Source: an uncultured Hyphomicrobiales bacterium
Lineage (GTDB): Bacteria; Pseudomonadota; Alphaproteobacteria; Rhizobiales; Beijerinckiaceae
Assembly: GCA_903847605.1 (NCBI GenBank)
Contig: CAINED010000013.1
Span: forward strand, 439,000 to 502,999
Direction: 5' to 3'
DNA length: 64,000 nt
This document shows positions 9,416 through 18,240 of this stretch, piece by piece; the stretch's first letter is position 1; every line of letters starts with the position of its first letter. Position numbers and translations under genes: made by a program. Under the pieces are notes generated by a model. It saw only the letters and a list, made by a program, of their open reading frames with translations, had not been told where the DNA came from and ran no database searches.

Positions 9416-11782
9416 TTAATTACCGGCCCTTTTCCGAGCGTCTTGTATTGCATGCCACACGCGCGCAGGCGTAACAGGCATGTCCATGTGTTCGATTCCA
9501 TAACTTGCAAGCGCATCGCTGACAGCGTTGACTATGGCCGATAGCGCCGGCGTCGTGCCGCCTTCGCCGCCCGCCTTGATGCCGAGGGGATTGGTCGGCG
9601 AGAGAACCTGCGCAATTTCGGTGCGGAACATCGGAAAGGCGTCGGCGCGCGGCATGCCGTAATCCATAAAGGAGCCGGCAACAGGTTGCCCGCTTGAAGG
9701 ATCGAGCGCGCAAAGCTCCCACATCGCCTGTCCAACGCCTTGCACGATTCCGCCATGCGTCTGGCCATGTACGATGAGCGGATTGATGCAGCGGCCGACA
9801 TCGTCCACCGCGGCGTAGCGCGTCAATTCGACATGGCCGGTGTCAGGATCGACTTCCACTTCGCAGATAGCGCAGCCGTTCGGGAATACGGGCTCGTGCA
9901 TCTCGTTGTCGGTGACGACGGCAAGGCCGTCGACAAGATCCCCGGGCAATTTTTGTTTCGCTGCCTCGCGCGCCAATTCGAACATGTCGAAGGAGTGGTT
10001 GGTTCCTTGCAAGCTGAAACGCCCATCGCTCCATTCGACATCTGCTGGCTTCGCATCGAACAGATGCGCCATGACCGCCTTGCCTTTTGCAACGAGTTCC
10101 CTTGCGCCTTTTGACATGACAGTCGCCGCATGACGCATGGAGCGGCCGGAATGCGTGCCGCCGCCGAGACGCACGATCTTCGTGTCGCCCATGACGACAT
10201 CGATATCATCGACCCGCAAATGGATCAGGTCCGCAAGCACCTGCGAGAAACTTGTTTCGTGTCCCTGTCCGCTCGGCTGTGTGCCGATGACGAGCGTAAC
10301 ACGCCCTCCCGGCTGGACAGTTATTTCCGCGCGCTCTTTCGGCGACCCGATGGAGGATTCGACATAGTGCGCGAGGCCGATGCCTGCGAGCTTGCCGCGC
10401 TTGGCAGCGTCGCGCTTGCGCCTGGTAAAGCCATTCCAGTCGGAAATCTCCATGGCGAGATCAAGCTGGTTTTCGTATTCGCCACTGTCGTAGGTAGCGC
10501 CGACTGCATTTGTGTAGGGCATCTGGCGCGGCTTCACGAGATTCTTGCGGCGCAGCGCAATGCGATCGAAGCCCAGACGTCGTGCAGCAACGTCGATGAT
10601 CCGCTCGATGGCGAAATTCACTTCAGGCCGGCCCGACGAACGATAGGCCTGGGTCGGCATTGTATTCGTAAACACGGCGCGGGCGCGCAACGTCGCAACA
10701 GGAATATGATACGAGCCTGTGATCAGTCCGGCTCCCTTGCCGAGCGGCGAAAGCGACACGCAGCGCGCACCGACATTGCTGATATTGTCGGCGCGAAAGG
10801 CGAGAAACTTGCCATCTTTGCGCAAAGCCAGCTCGACGCGGGTGAGAAGGTCGCGGCCCTGATAATCGGTGAGCAGACTTTCATAGCGGGAGGATACGTA
10901 TTTGACGGGAAGGCCGAGTTTCTGCGACGCCCAGAGTACAAGACCATATTCGACATAGACTCTGTTTTTGGCGCCGAAATTGCCGCCGACGTCGAAAGTC
11001 ATCACGCGCAGTCTGGCGGGATCGATCTTGAGAACCGACGCAATCTCGTTCTTCTGCCGCACAGCGCCGCCGCCGCCGACATAAAGCTCGCATTCGCCGG
11101 TTTGCGGATCGCAGAAGCCGAGCGCCGCGCGCGGCTCCATGGCTGCCGCCGTCACGCGAGGAATATGTATATCCATCTTCACGACATGATCGGCGGCGGC
11201 GAAGGCGGCCGCGGTCGCGGCCTCGTCGCCAAAGGATGAATCCACGAGGACATTGTGCGCGACTTCGTTCCACACAGAGGGCGCACCGGCTTTAATGGCG
11301 TCTTCCTGACCGAGAACGAAAGGCAGTTCTTCCCATTCGATTTCCACGGCGGCCGCTGCATCCTGCGCTTGCCATTCGGTTTCGGCGACAACCATGGCGA
11401 CGGCTTCGCCCACATGCCGGGCCTTGTCTGCAGGAAGCAGGAGATGCGGACCGATGAAAATCGCCGAGCCGCCGGGGCCCGTCAGTTTCATGTCATATTT
11501 GGTTTTCGGGATGGGATCGTGCGGGATCGCGCCCAGGCCATTCGCTTCACAATCCGCGCCGGTGAAGACGCCCAATACGCCGGGCATGGTCAGTGCTTTT
11601 TCCTTGCGGATCGCAACGATGCGAGCATGCGGATAGGGCGAGCGCGCCATGGCCGCCCAGACTTCGCCGGGTAGTGAGAAGTCGCCGGTGAAGCGCCCCT
11701 GGCCCGTAATGAGCCGGTCATCTTCCTTGCGACGAAGCGGCTGGCCAATGTTCCGGATGTCCAGAAATTCGGGCTTGTTCAT
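9416..11782 (-). CDS. Xanthine dehydrogenase/CoxL-family molybdopterin-binding subunit (solitary)
   Basis: About 788 residues, the normal length of the molybdenum cofactor-binding large subunit of the xanthine oxidase family, which hydroxylates or oxidises aromatic heterocycles, aldehydes, CO or aryl-CoA substrates. Start ATG at 11782 has AGGAAA in front and opens MNKPEFLDIRNIGQPL. Family features seen: GRFTGDFSLPGEVWAAMARS near the N-terminus, EPRAALGFCDP, AYRSSGRPE (the active-site loop), GTQPSGQGHETSFSQV, and the C-terminal GGEGGTTPA containing the expected catalytic glutamate. The loop is not the AYRCSFR of true form I CO dehydrogenase, so CO oxidation is unlikely. No [2Fe-2S] or FAD subunit gene lies beside it, which is unusual. 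It is divergent from ubiD. Confidence 0.85.
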   Translation of the reverse strand: MNKPEFLDIRNIGQPLRRKEDDRLITGQGRFTGDFSLPGEVWAAMARSPYPHARIVAIRKEKALTMPGVLGVFTGADCEANGLGAIPHDPIPKTKYDMKLTGPGGSAIFIGPHLLLPADKARHVGEAVAMVVAETEWQAQDAAAAVEIEWEELPFVLGQEDAIKAGAPSVWNEVAHNVLVDSSFGDEAATAAAFAAADHVVKMDIHIPRVTAAAMEPRAALGFCDPQTGECELYVGGGGAVRQKNEIASVLKIDPARLRVMTFDVGGNFGAKNRVYVEYGLVLWASQKLGLPVKYVSSRYESLLTDYQGRDLLTRVELALRKDGKFLAFRADNISNVGARCVSLSPLGKGAGLITGSYHIPVATLRARAVFTNTMPTQAYRSSGRPEVNFAIERIIDVAARRLGFDRIALRRKNLVKPRQMPYTNAVGATYDSGEYENQLDLAMEISDWNGFTRRKRDAAKRGKLAGIGLAHYVESSIGSPKERAEITVQPGGRVTLVIGTQPSGQGHETSFSQVLADLIHLRVDDIDVVMGDTKIVRLGGGTHSGRSMRHAATVMSKGARELVAKGKAVMAHLFDAKPADVEWSDGRFSLQGTNHSFDMFELAREAAKQKLPGDLVDGLAVVTDNEMHEPVFPNGCAICEVEVDPDTGHVELTRYAAVDDVGRCINPLIVHGQTHGGIVQGVGQAMWELCALDPSSGQPVAGSFMDYGMPRADAFPMFRTEIAQVLSPTNPLGIKAGGEGGTTPALSAIVNAVSDALASYGIEHMDMPVTPARVWHAIQDARKRAGN

Positions 11783-11818
11783 CGAGCGTTTCCTGTGCGC
11801 CTGGTGAGGCCGGGCTAT

Positions 11819-11856
11819 GGTTGCTCCGCTACAGGATGGTCTGTATGAACGCAACC
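11819..11856. promoter_or_regulatory. Nested 38-bp dyad in a divergent promoter region (putative operator)
   Basis: Between the molybdoenzyme gene (start 11782, leftward) and ubiD (start 11891, rightward) two inverted repeats share exactly one centre (between 11837 and 11838). The inner one is TACAG (11830-11834) with CTGTA (11841-11845); the outer one is GGTTGC (11819-11824) with GCAACC (11851-11856). Two arms separated by about one helical turn on each side suit a dimeric or tetrameric regulator governing both transcripts. No regulator gene is next to it. The symmetry is seen; the operator role is inferred. Confidence 0.4.
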
Positions 11857-11890
11857 AATCGAGGACGACAGCGGGAGCGGAACGGCATAG

Positions 11891-13549
11891 ATGGCAAGCG
11901 AACTGTCAAATGCGCCCGGCGACTTTCAGGCACATCTCGCGCTGCTGGAGCGGAAAGGGCTGCTCGTTCGCATCGACCGCCCGATCTGCAAGGATACCGA
12001 GATTCATCCGCTGATGCGCTGCCAGTTCCTCGGCAATTATCCCGAGAGCGAACGTCGCGCCTTCATGTTCACCAATGTCCATGGCGCGAAGGGCGAAAAA
12101 TACGACATGCCCGTCGTGGTCGGCGCGCTTGCGGCTTCCAGCGAAATCTACGCCATGGGCATGGGCGTTCCGGTTGCAAAGCTGGCGGATGCGTGGATCG
12201 GGGGTATTGCCAATCCTGTCGAGCCTGTGCTGGTCGATGACGCGCCCTGCCACGAGGTCGTGATCACAGGCGACGAACTGACCAAACCCGGCGGCGGTCT
12301 CGACCGGCTTCCCATTCCCATCTCGACGCCCGGATTCGATGCGGCGCCCTATCTGACGGCGACGCTCTGCGTGACGAAGGATCCGGAATCCGGCATCCGG
12401 AACATGGGCACTTATCGCGCGGGGTTGAAAGCGCGCGACAGGCTTGGCGTGCGCATGGCGTCGCGGCTTTCGGGCGCTGGCGGCTATGCGCACTGGCTGA
12501 AATACCAGAAGCTCAAACAGCCGATGCCGATCGCCATCGTCGTCGGCTGTGCGCCGGTTGTGCTTTTTACCGGGCCGCAAAAGCTTGCAACGGATCAGGA
12601 CGAAATGGCCGTCGCCGGCGGTCTCGCCGGTCGTGCGATGCGTGTGACGAAAGCCAAGACTGTCGATCTCGAAATACCCGCCGATGCGGAAATCGTCGTC
12701 GAAGGTTTGATCGATACGGATATGTTGGAACCAGAAGGTCCGTTTGGCGAAAGCCACGGCCACATCGCGCTCGAGGACTACAACATGTCCATGCGCGTGA
12801 CGGCGATCACGATGAAGAAGAAGCCCGTCTTTGCCAGCGTCCTCAGCGAAGTCACGCCGTCCGAGTCGAGCATACTCAAGAAATCCGCCTACGAGGCGCT
12901 CTTCCTGCAACATCTCAGGCATCATCTCGACATCAAGGGCATTCGTAATGTCGTGATGCACGAGCCGCTGACGAATTTACGTAAAGTGATCTTCCTGCAG
13001 TTCGCGCATGGCGCGCAGAAGACCGAAGTGTGGCGCGGCCTGCAGGGCGCTTCGACCCTGCAAGCGCAATGCGGCAAGATCGTCATAGCCGTTTCCGAAG
13101 ACATCGACGCCCTCAACACCGACGCTATCTTCTGGTCGCTCGCTTACAGGGCCGATCCCGTTGCGGATACGCAGCTTATTCCCCACCGCGCGGGCGGACA
13201 CGGACCCAAGGCTGGCGCGGGCAGCGGCGACTCAACCATGCTGATCGATGCGACGCTGAAACACCCGACATCGCCGCTCGCCCTGCCGGCGAAACCGTTC
13301 ATGGAAAACGCGCAAAATATCTGGAACGAACTACGCACGCAGCACAATCTGCCGCCGGTCAGCATGAAAGCCCCATGGCACGGCTACGATCTCGGCGATT
13401 GGGCGACGGAGTGGCAGGCTTTCGCCGACAACGCCACGAAAGGCGATTGGGAATTGAATGGCCTCAACACATTCGCGCGCCGCCGCGCCGGTCTCAAGCC
13501 GGAAACCCCAGTGCGCAATGTGGAAAAGCCTGATGCAAGCAAGCATTGA
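11891..13549 (+). CDS. UbiD-family prenylated-FMN (de)carboxylase
   Basis: Cytoplasmic non-oxidative decarboxylase, about 552 residues. UbiD-family enzymes use prenylated FMN, made by UbiX, to decarboxylate (or carboxylate) aromatic, heteroaromatic or unsaturated acids. The key active-site residues are visible: the arginine in NMGTYR (Arg176) and the EGPFGE motif, whose two glutamates (Glu282 and Glu287) match the Glu277/Glu282 spacing of the fungal Fdc1 enzyme. The ATG at 11891 has GGAGCGG upstream. It heads a rightward run with two binding proteins, a hydrolase, an SDR and a TauD-type oxygenase, so a catabolic rather than ubiquinone role is likely. No UbiX gene is in the window, so the cofactor would have to come from elsewhere. 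The substrate is unknown. Confidence 0.88.
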   Translation: MASELSNAPGDFQAHLALLERKGLLVRIDRPICKDTEIHPLMRCQFLGNYPESERRAFMFTNVHGAKGEKYDMPVVVGALAASSEIYAMGMGVPVAKLADAWIGGIANPVEPVLVDDAPCHEVVITGDELTKPGGGLDRLPIPISTPGFDAAPYLTATLCVTKDPESGIRNMGTYRAGLKARDRLGVRMASRLSGAGGYAHWLKYQKLKQPMPIAIVVGCAPVVLFTGPQKLATDQDEMAVAGGLAGRAMRVTKAKTVDLEIPADAEIVVEGLIDTDMLEPEGPFGESHGHIALEDYNMSMRVTAITMKKKPVFASVLSEVTPSESSILKKSAYEALFLQHLRHHLDIKGIRNVVMHEPLTNLRKVIFLQFAHGAQKTEVWRGLQGASTLQAQCGKIVIAVSEDIDALNTDAIFWSLAYRADPVADTQLIPHRAGGHGPKAGAGSGDSTMLIDATLKHPTSPLALPAKPFMENAQNIWNELRTQHNLPPVSMKAPWHGYDLGDWATEWQAFADNATKGDWELNGLNTFARRRAGLKPETPVRNVEKPDASKH

Positions 13550-13562
13550 GAGGAGCGGAACG

Positions 13563-14591
13563 ATGCGAAAGATCCTTCTGGCGCAAGCAGCCAGCGCTGC
13601 ATTTGCTTTGTCTGCCACTCTCTCGGCACAAACTGCCTCCGCAGATCCCATCGCCGATTTTTACAAGGCGAGGGGCTTGCGCATCATGCTCGGCCATCCG
13701 CCCGGCGGCTCCTACGATCTTTATGCGCGGCTCGCGGCCGATCACTTTCGCCGATTCATTCCGGGCGCGCCGACGATCGTTGTCGAACACAAGCCGGGCG
13801 GCGGCGGCGTTGTCGCGACGGCGTTCTTTTACGCGAATGCGCCGCGCGACGGTTCGGTGATCGCGCTTTTCCCTGAAACCATCGTGCATACGCAATTGCT
13901 CGAGCCCGAAGTCGGCAAGTGGAAAGTGCAGGACATGCGCTATGTCGGCTCGTTCGCGCCTGTCAATGCGGCCTTCGTTTTTCGCAAGGGAGCGCCGGCG
14001 CTCGCGCCGGACCAGATGCGCAACATGAAGACGCGCGCCGGTTGCACCGGCCGCAATTCGCAGAGCTATCAATATCCCGCTTTGCTGAAGTCGCTGGACG
14101 GCTTCCAGTTCGAAATCATCTGCGGCTACAAGGGTTCGCAGGAATCCGTTCTGGCGATGGAGCGCGGCGAGGTCGATTTCGTCTCGTCAGCCTGGAACTC
14201 GTGGCGCGCCACGCACAAAGGGCCGATTGGCGCCAGGGAGATGATCGTCGCCATTCAGGCCGGGTTGCGGCGTGAGAAGGAACTCTCGAATGTTCCGCTG
14301 ATGCAGGAACTCGTCGCCGATCCGCAGAAGAAAAAGGTGATCGAATTCGCTTCTGCGGGCGCTGCCATCGGCCGGGCATTGATAACGCCGCCAAATACGC
14401 CCGCCGACAAGCTTGCAGCCTTGCGGCAAGCCTTCGACAGGATGGTCGTGGACAAGGAGTTTCTGGCGGACGCCGGGCGACGCCAGCTTGTCATCGATCC
14501 CGACGATGGCGCCGCCATCGACAAAGTTGCGCAGGAGATCGCTGCCGCGCCGAAGGATCTGATCGACGCCGCTTCGGCCGCGATGAAATAG
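13563..14591 (+). CDS. Periplasmic TctC/Bug-type solute-binding protein
   Basis: About 342 residues, extracytoplasmic receptor of the tripartite tricarboxylate transporter type, which binds small carboxylates. ATG at 13563 follows GAGAGGAGCG and opens a signal peptide (MRKILLAQAASAAFALS, cleavage near ASADP). Mature-protein landmarks: PPGGSYDLYARLAADHF and the phosphate/carboxylate-loop-like KPGGGGVVATAFFY, then CGYKGSQESVLAMERGEVD. The ligand-binding family fold is clear, but this branch differs from the canonical PFPAGGxxD Bug sequences. The TctA/TctB membrane subunits are absent nearby, so it must use a distant permease or act as a sensor. It starts 13 bases after ubiD, so it probably delivers the ubiD-pathway substrate. 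Confidence 0.85.
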   Translation: MRKILLAQAASAAFALSATLSAQTASADPIADFYKARGLRIMLGHPPGGSYDLYARLAADHFRRFIPGAPTIVVEHKPGGGGVVATAFFYANAPRDGSVIALFPETIVHTQLLEPEVGKWKVQDMRYVGSFAPVNAAFVFRKGAPALAPDQMRNMKTRAGCTGRNSQSYQYPALLKSLDGFQFEIICGYKGSQESVLAMERGEVDFVSSAWNSWRATHKGPIGAREMIVAIQAGLRREKELSNVPLMQELVADPQKKKVIEFASAGAAIGRALITPPNTPADKLAALRQAFDRMVVDKEFLADAGRRQLVIDPDDGAAIDKVAQEIAAAPKDLIDAASAAMK

Positions 14592-14602
14592 GACTTCAGG
14601 AT

Positions 14603-15397
14603 ATGACATCTGCAAAAACGAGAGACGGCGTAACCATAGGCTATTCGCTGGTCGGCGACGCCGGCGCCAGGAACAAGGTGGCGCTCATTCATTCGCTGGC
14701 GATGGATCGCGAATTCTGGCGGCCGGTCGCGGAGAGCATTTCAGATCGTTGCGTCGTCGCCATCATCGACTGCCGCGGCCACGGCGCATCGGACAAACCG
14801 AAGGGGCCGTACACGACGGCGCTCTTCGCCGACGATCTCGCCGATGTCATGGACCATCTCGGCTGGGAGAAGGCCGTCGTGGCCGGCGCTTCGATGGGCG
14901 GCACCGTCGCCATCACATTCGGCCAAAAATATCCGCAACGCACGGCGGGGCTCGGCCTCTTCGATACGACTGCATGGTATGGCGAAACCGCGCCGAAGGA
15001 CTGGGCGGAACGGGCGCAGAAAGCGGCCGAAGAAGGACTCGCCAGCCTCATCGGCTTTCAGAAGACGCGCTGGTTCTCCGACGCCTTTCGCGAGCAACAC
15101 GCGGATGTCGTCCAGTCCTGCATCGATGTGTTTCTCAGGAACGATGCCGCCGCCTATGTGGCGACCTGCAACATGCTGGGCGCAACGGACTTGCGTGCCG
15201 GACTTTCCGCCATGAAGATGCCGGTGCGCATTGCTGTCGGGGAAGAGGACTATGCGACACCCGTCGCCATGTCGCAGTCGCTCAAGGCCGCTTTGCCGCA
15301 GGCGTCGCTCAGTGTCATCAAGGGTGGCCGGCATCTTACGCCGCTTGAAGTCCCCGATGTCATTGCCTCGGAAATCCGTGCACTTTTGACCGATTGA
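14603..15397 (+). CDS. Alpha/beta-hydrolase (3-oxoadipate enol-lactonase-like)
   Basis: About 264 residues, cytoplasmic. ATG at 14603 with TTCAGGA in front. The alpha/beta-hydrolase fold is shown by the oxyanion region LIHSLAMDREFW, the strand-turn DCRGHGASDKP, the nucleophile elbow GASMGG (Ser97), a late acidic GEEDYAT and a C-terminal histidine in GGRHLTP. The sequence resembles 3-oxoadipate enol-lactonase (PcaD/CatD), which would place it in the lower beta-ketoadipate route, but carboxylesterase or C-C hydrolase activity cannot be excluded. It lies 11 bases after the binding-protein gene, in the same presumed operon as ubiD. Confidence 0.8.
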   Translation: MTSAKTRDGVTIGYSLVGDAGARNKVALIHSLAMDREFWRPVAESISDRCVVAIIDCRGHGASDKPKGPYTTALFADDLADVMDHLGWEKAVVAGASMGGTVAITFGQKYPQRTAGLGLFDTTAWYGETAPKDWAERAQKAAEEGLASLIGFQKTRWFSDAFREQHADVVQSCIDVFLRNDAAAYVATCNMLGATDLRAGLSAMKMPVRIAVGEEDYATPVAMSQSLKAALPQASLSVIKGGRHLTPLEVPDVIASEIRALLTD

Positions 15398-15436
15398 ACG
15401 GGCTTGGGCGCAACCACTTGCGCCCTGCTGCCCGTT
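15397..15436 (+). terminator. Long bipartite hairpin after the hydrolase gene
   Basis: An inner perfect stem GGGCGCAA / TTGCGCCC (15406-15413 with 15418-15425, loop CCAC) is extended by an outer perfect stem AACGGGC / GCCCGTT (15397-15403 with 15430-15436). It starts at the stop codon of the hydrolase gene. No T-tract follows, so it may be a rho-assisted terminator, a 3'-end stabiliser or an attenuator before the SDR gene. Confidence 0.4.
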
Positions 15437-15491
15437 GCGACATCATTCTCTCGGGACGCATGCGACAGATCATGCGCCAGGGAGGAATGAC

Positions 15492-16286
15492 ATGGCGGGT
15501 TTCACGGCAGGTTTCGACGTCACGACCGCATTTTCGATGAAGGACAAGGTTGTCATCGTCACGGGCGGCGGCACGGGCATCGGCAAGGTCTATAGCCAAA
15601 GGCTTGCCGAAGGCGGGGCGAAAGTGGTGCTCGCCGATATCGCAGCGGAGGCTTCGGACAAGCTCGCAGCCGACATAACCGCTAAAGGCGGCGCCTGCAT
15701 CTCGGTGCCCACGGATATCTCCGATCCCGACGCCGTGCAGAAAATGGTCGACGCCACGATCAAGGCCTATGGCCGTATCGACGGGCTCGTCAACAATGCA
15801 TCGCTCATGAGCGTGCTGGAGCGCGGCGACTGGTTCAAAATCGACGTGAAAGAATGGGACCGCGTGATGGAAGTCAATCTGCGCGGTATTTTCGTGTGTT
15901 GCCGCGCTGTCTATCCGCATATGAAAGCGCAGGGCGGCGGGCGCATCGTCAACATTTCCTCCGGCCGTTTCTGGCTCGGCAGCCCCAATCGTCTGCACTA
16001 TTCGACATCGAAGGCCGGCGTCATCGGGCTGACGCGCTCGCTGGCGAGCGAACTCGGCGACGACAATATCGGCGTCAACGCGATTACGCCCGGCTTTACG
16101 CTGAGCGAAACCCAGCTTGCCACTTCGTCGTCGAATTATGTCGCCGGACGCGATCTCAATCGCTGTTTCAAACGCCCGCAAACGCCCGACGATCTCGTCG
16201 GTGCGGTGTGGTTCCTGTTGTCGGACGCCAGCGGATTCATGACGGGGCAAACTTTGAACGTCGATGGCGGGCAGGCCTATCATTAG
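15492..16286 (+). CDS. Short-chain dehydrogenase/reductase (SDR)
   Basis: About 264 residues, cytoplasmic NAD(P)-dependent oxidoreductase. The ATG at 15492 has a strong GGGAGGAA site. Classical SDR elements: cofactor motif TGGGTGIG (residues 24-31), NNAS at 101-104, catalytic Ser157 in NISSG, Tyr170 and Lys174 in YSTSK, and C-terminal FMTGQTLNVDGGQ. An aspartate after the second beta strand (LADIA) suggests NAD preference. It lies in the ubiD-led cluster, so it probably oxidises a diol or alcohol intermediate; the substrate is not recognisable. Confidence 0.85.
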   Translation: MAGFTAGFDVTTAFSMKDKVVIVTGGGTGIGKVYSQRLAEGGAKVVLADIAAEASDKLAADITAKGGACISVPTDISDPDAVQKMVDATIKAYGRIDGLVNNASLMSVLERGDWFKIDVKEWDRVMEVNLRGIFVCCRAVYPHMKAQGGGRIVNISSGRFWLGSPNRLHYSTSKAGVIGLTRSLASELGDDNIGVNAITPGFTLSETQLATSSSNYVAGRDLNRCFKRPQTPDDLVGAVWFLLSDASGFMTGQTLNVDGGQAYH

Positions 16287-16297
16287 GAGGCACGACG

Positions 16298-17158
16298 ATG
16301 GAAGCAGCCGAACAGACGGTTACCTTCGAACTTCTGAGCGCAACACTCGGTGCGCGGGTTCATGGCGTCGACCTGACCAGGGAGATCGACGAAGCCTGCG
16401 CGGAAACGCTGCGGCAAGGACTTGCAAAGCATATGGTACTCTGCGTCTCCGACCAGAAGATTTCGGGCGACGATCAGATCCGTTTCGCGCGCGTTTTCGG
16501 CAAGGCCGACGCGGATTTCGTCGGCAAGCCGTCGTTTCACGAGCAGGCGAGCGATGACGGTCCCGCCAAGCGCGGCGTGCTCTTCATTTCCAACATGAAG
16601 GAGGACGGCAAGAACGTCGGCGCATTGCCTGACGGCGAGTTGCAGTTCCATTCCGATGGCGCGCATCGCAAGTCGCCCTATCGCGCCACGACGCTTTATT
16701 CGATCAAAATACCCTCACGGGGCGGCGATACGAAATTCGCCAACATGGCTGCGGCATGGGATGCGCTGCCGCCGTCGTTGCAGGAGCGTCTTCTCGATTT
16801 GCGCGTTCACAATGTCTACGACACCCGGGCGCACTTGCGTTCGCAGACCGATGAGAACGACGACACTTTATCCAATGCCGTGCATCCGCTCGTGCAGACG
16901 CATCCCGACACAGGCCGCAAGTCTCTCTTTCTCAGCCGCCTCATGACGCGCAAGATCGTCGGCTGGGATCGCGCGGCCAGCGACGCCTTGCTCGATCAGC
17001 TTTTCGATCACATCGAGAAGCCCGAGTTCGTCTATGCGCACAAATGGCGGCTCGATGAAATTGTGATCTGGGACAATCGCAGCGTGAATCATGCACGCAG
17101 CGATTTTCCGCCAGAGGAAATACGGCACATGAGACGGGTGACCGTATCGGAGCCGTAG
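16298..17158 (+). CDS. TauD/TfdA-family Fe(II)/2-oxoglutarate dioxygenase
   Basis: About 286 residues. Family members hydroxylate substrates such as taurine, 2,4-D or other acids with 2-oxoglutarate and oxygen. The start at 16298 follows TAGGAGG, 11 bases after the SDR stop. The iron facial triad is present: His118 and Asp120 in FHSDGAH, and His265 in SVNHARSDF, with arginines (RHMRRV) near the end to bind 2-oxoglutarate. No signal peptide, hence cytoplasmic. Position between an SDR and a carboxylate-binding protein argues for a catabolic hydroxylation or ether/side-chain cleavage step. Confidence 0.87.
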   Translation: MEAAEQTVTFELLSATLGARVHGVDLTREIDEACAETLRQGLAKHMVLCVSDQKISGDDQIRFARVFGKADADFVGKPSFHEQASDDGPAKRGVLFISNMKEDGKNVGALPDGELQFHSDGAHRKSPYRATTLYSIKIPSRGGDTKFANMAAAWDALPPSLQERLLDLRVHNVYDTRAHLRSQTDENDDTLSNAVHPLVQTHPDTGRKSLFLSRLMTRKIVGWDRAASDALLDQLFDHIEKPEFVYAHKWRLDEIVIWDNRSVNHARSDFPPEEIRHMRRVTVSEP

Positions 17159-17187
17159 ATCAATCGTTGCATTCAGGGGAGGGAATG

Positions 17188-18201
17188 ATGACGAAAGCAA
17201 GAACAATAGTGGCGCTGGTTGCCGCATTGGTCTCATGTTCGGCATGGGCGCAGAGCGGCGATTTCTACAAGGGCAAGACGGTCAAGCTCGGCATTGCAGC
17301 GGGCCCCGGCGGCGGCTTCGATACGATCGCCCGGACCATCGGCGAATATCTCGGCCGTCATATTCCCGGCAATCCCGGCGTCGTGCCGGAAAACCGCATT
17401 GGCGCGGGCGGCCGCGTGATGGCGAATTGGCTGTTCAATGTCGCCGAGCGCGACGGGCTGCAAATCGGAATGCTCGGGCCGTGGTCCGTGTTCGAACCAT
17501 TCTGGGATCAGCCCGGCATCCAGTTCGAACCGGCGAAGTTCAACTGGCTGGTGAGCGCCAATCGCGAGGCCTCCAGTTGCATGTTCTGGAAAGGGCGCGG
17601 CGTCGACAGTTTCAAGGACATGCAGACGAAAGAATTGCGTGTCGGTTCGTATGGCCCGACATCGGCGCAGACGCAGGACGCTCTCGCGCTCAACGCCCTG
17701 CTCGGCACAAAGCTGAACATCGTGCACGGTTACAAAGGCACGAACGATACGATGCTCGCCGTCGAGCGCGGCGAACTCGAAGGCACCTGCGGCATCTGGG
17801 CGTCGAGCGCCATGTCCGCCTATTCGAGCCAGATTACGCGGGGCGACCTCAAGGTCGTCGTGCAACTCGGCTTCAACGATCACCCGGATTTCAAGGGGAT
17901 CGAAAATCCGATTGCGCGCGTCACCAATCCCGACGACCGCGCGGCGCTGAAACTGATCTTCGGCCAGCTCGATATCGCGCGTCCCTTCGCCGCGCCGCCG
18001 GGCGTGCCGGCCGATCGGGTGGCGATCCTGCGCAAGGCGTTCTGGGATACGTTGCACGATCCGGAACTGATCGCGACCGCGAAGAAACGCGGGCTCGATC
18101 TGCGTCCGCTGGAAGGCGAAAAGGTGCAGGCCTTCGTCGACGAAGTCTACAAGACGCCGAAATCCGCCATCGAACGCGCCAAGAAAATTCAGGGCTATTG
18201 A
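17188..18201 (+). CDS. Periplasmic TctC/Bug-type solute-binding protein
   Basis: About 337 residues; a second solitary receptor in this island. I prefer the ATG at 17188 because the GGAGG core (17178-17182) is then 5 bases away; an ATG at 17185 is adjacent. Signal peptide MTKARTIVALVAALVSCSAWAQS. Mature features: FYKGKTVKLGIAAGPGGGFD, NRIGAGGRVMANWLF and HGYKGTNDTMLAVERGELEG. The DFYKGKTV opening and YKGxxxxMLAVERGE block are shared with the binding proteins at 13563 and 50591, which form one subgroup distinct from the canonical one at 57465. No TctAB genes are adjacent. Confidence 0.85.
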   Translation: MTKARTIVALVAALVSCSAWAQSGDFYKGKTVKLGIAAGPGGGFDTIARTIGEYLGRHIPGNPGVVPENRIGAGGRVMANWLFNVAERDGLQIGMLGPWSVFEPFWDQPGIQFEPAKFNWLVSANREASSCMFWKGRGVDSFKDMQTKELRVGSYGPTSAQTQDALALNALLGTKLNIVHGYKGTNDTMLAVERGELEGTCGIWASSAMSAYSSQITRGDLKVVVQLGFNDHPDFKGIENPIARVTNPDDRAALKLIFGQLDIARPFAAPPGVPADRVAILRKAFWDTLHDPELIATAKKRGLDLRPLEGEKVQAFVDEVYKTPKSAIERAKKIQGY

Positions 18202-18206
18202 GACTG

Positions 18207-18229
18207 GCGGGCTGCGGTCTGCAGCCCGC
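18207..18229. terminator. Hairpin between convergent genes
   Basis: Perfect 9-bp stem GCGGGCTGC / GCAGCCCGC with a 5-base loop (GGTCT), located 5 bases after one stop and 12 bases before the other of two convergent genes. Probably a bidirectional terminator, although T-tracts are weak on both sides. Confidence 0.45.
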
Positions 18230-18240
18230 AAATTCTTCGC

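Noticed and set aside
9416-11782. Aerobic carbon monoxide dehydrogenase (CoxL)
   Set aside because: The active-site loop is AYRSSGR rather than AYRCSFR, and coxM/coxS are absent.
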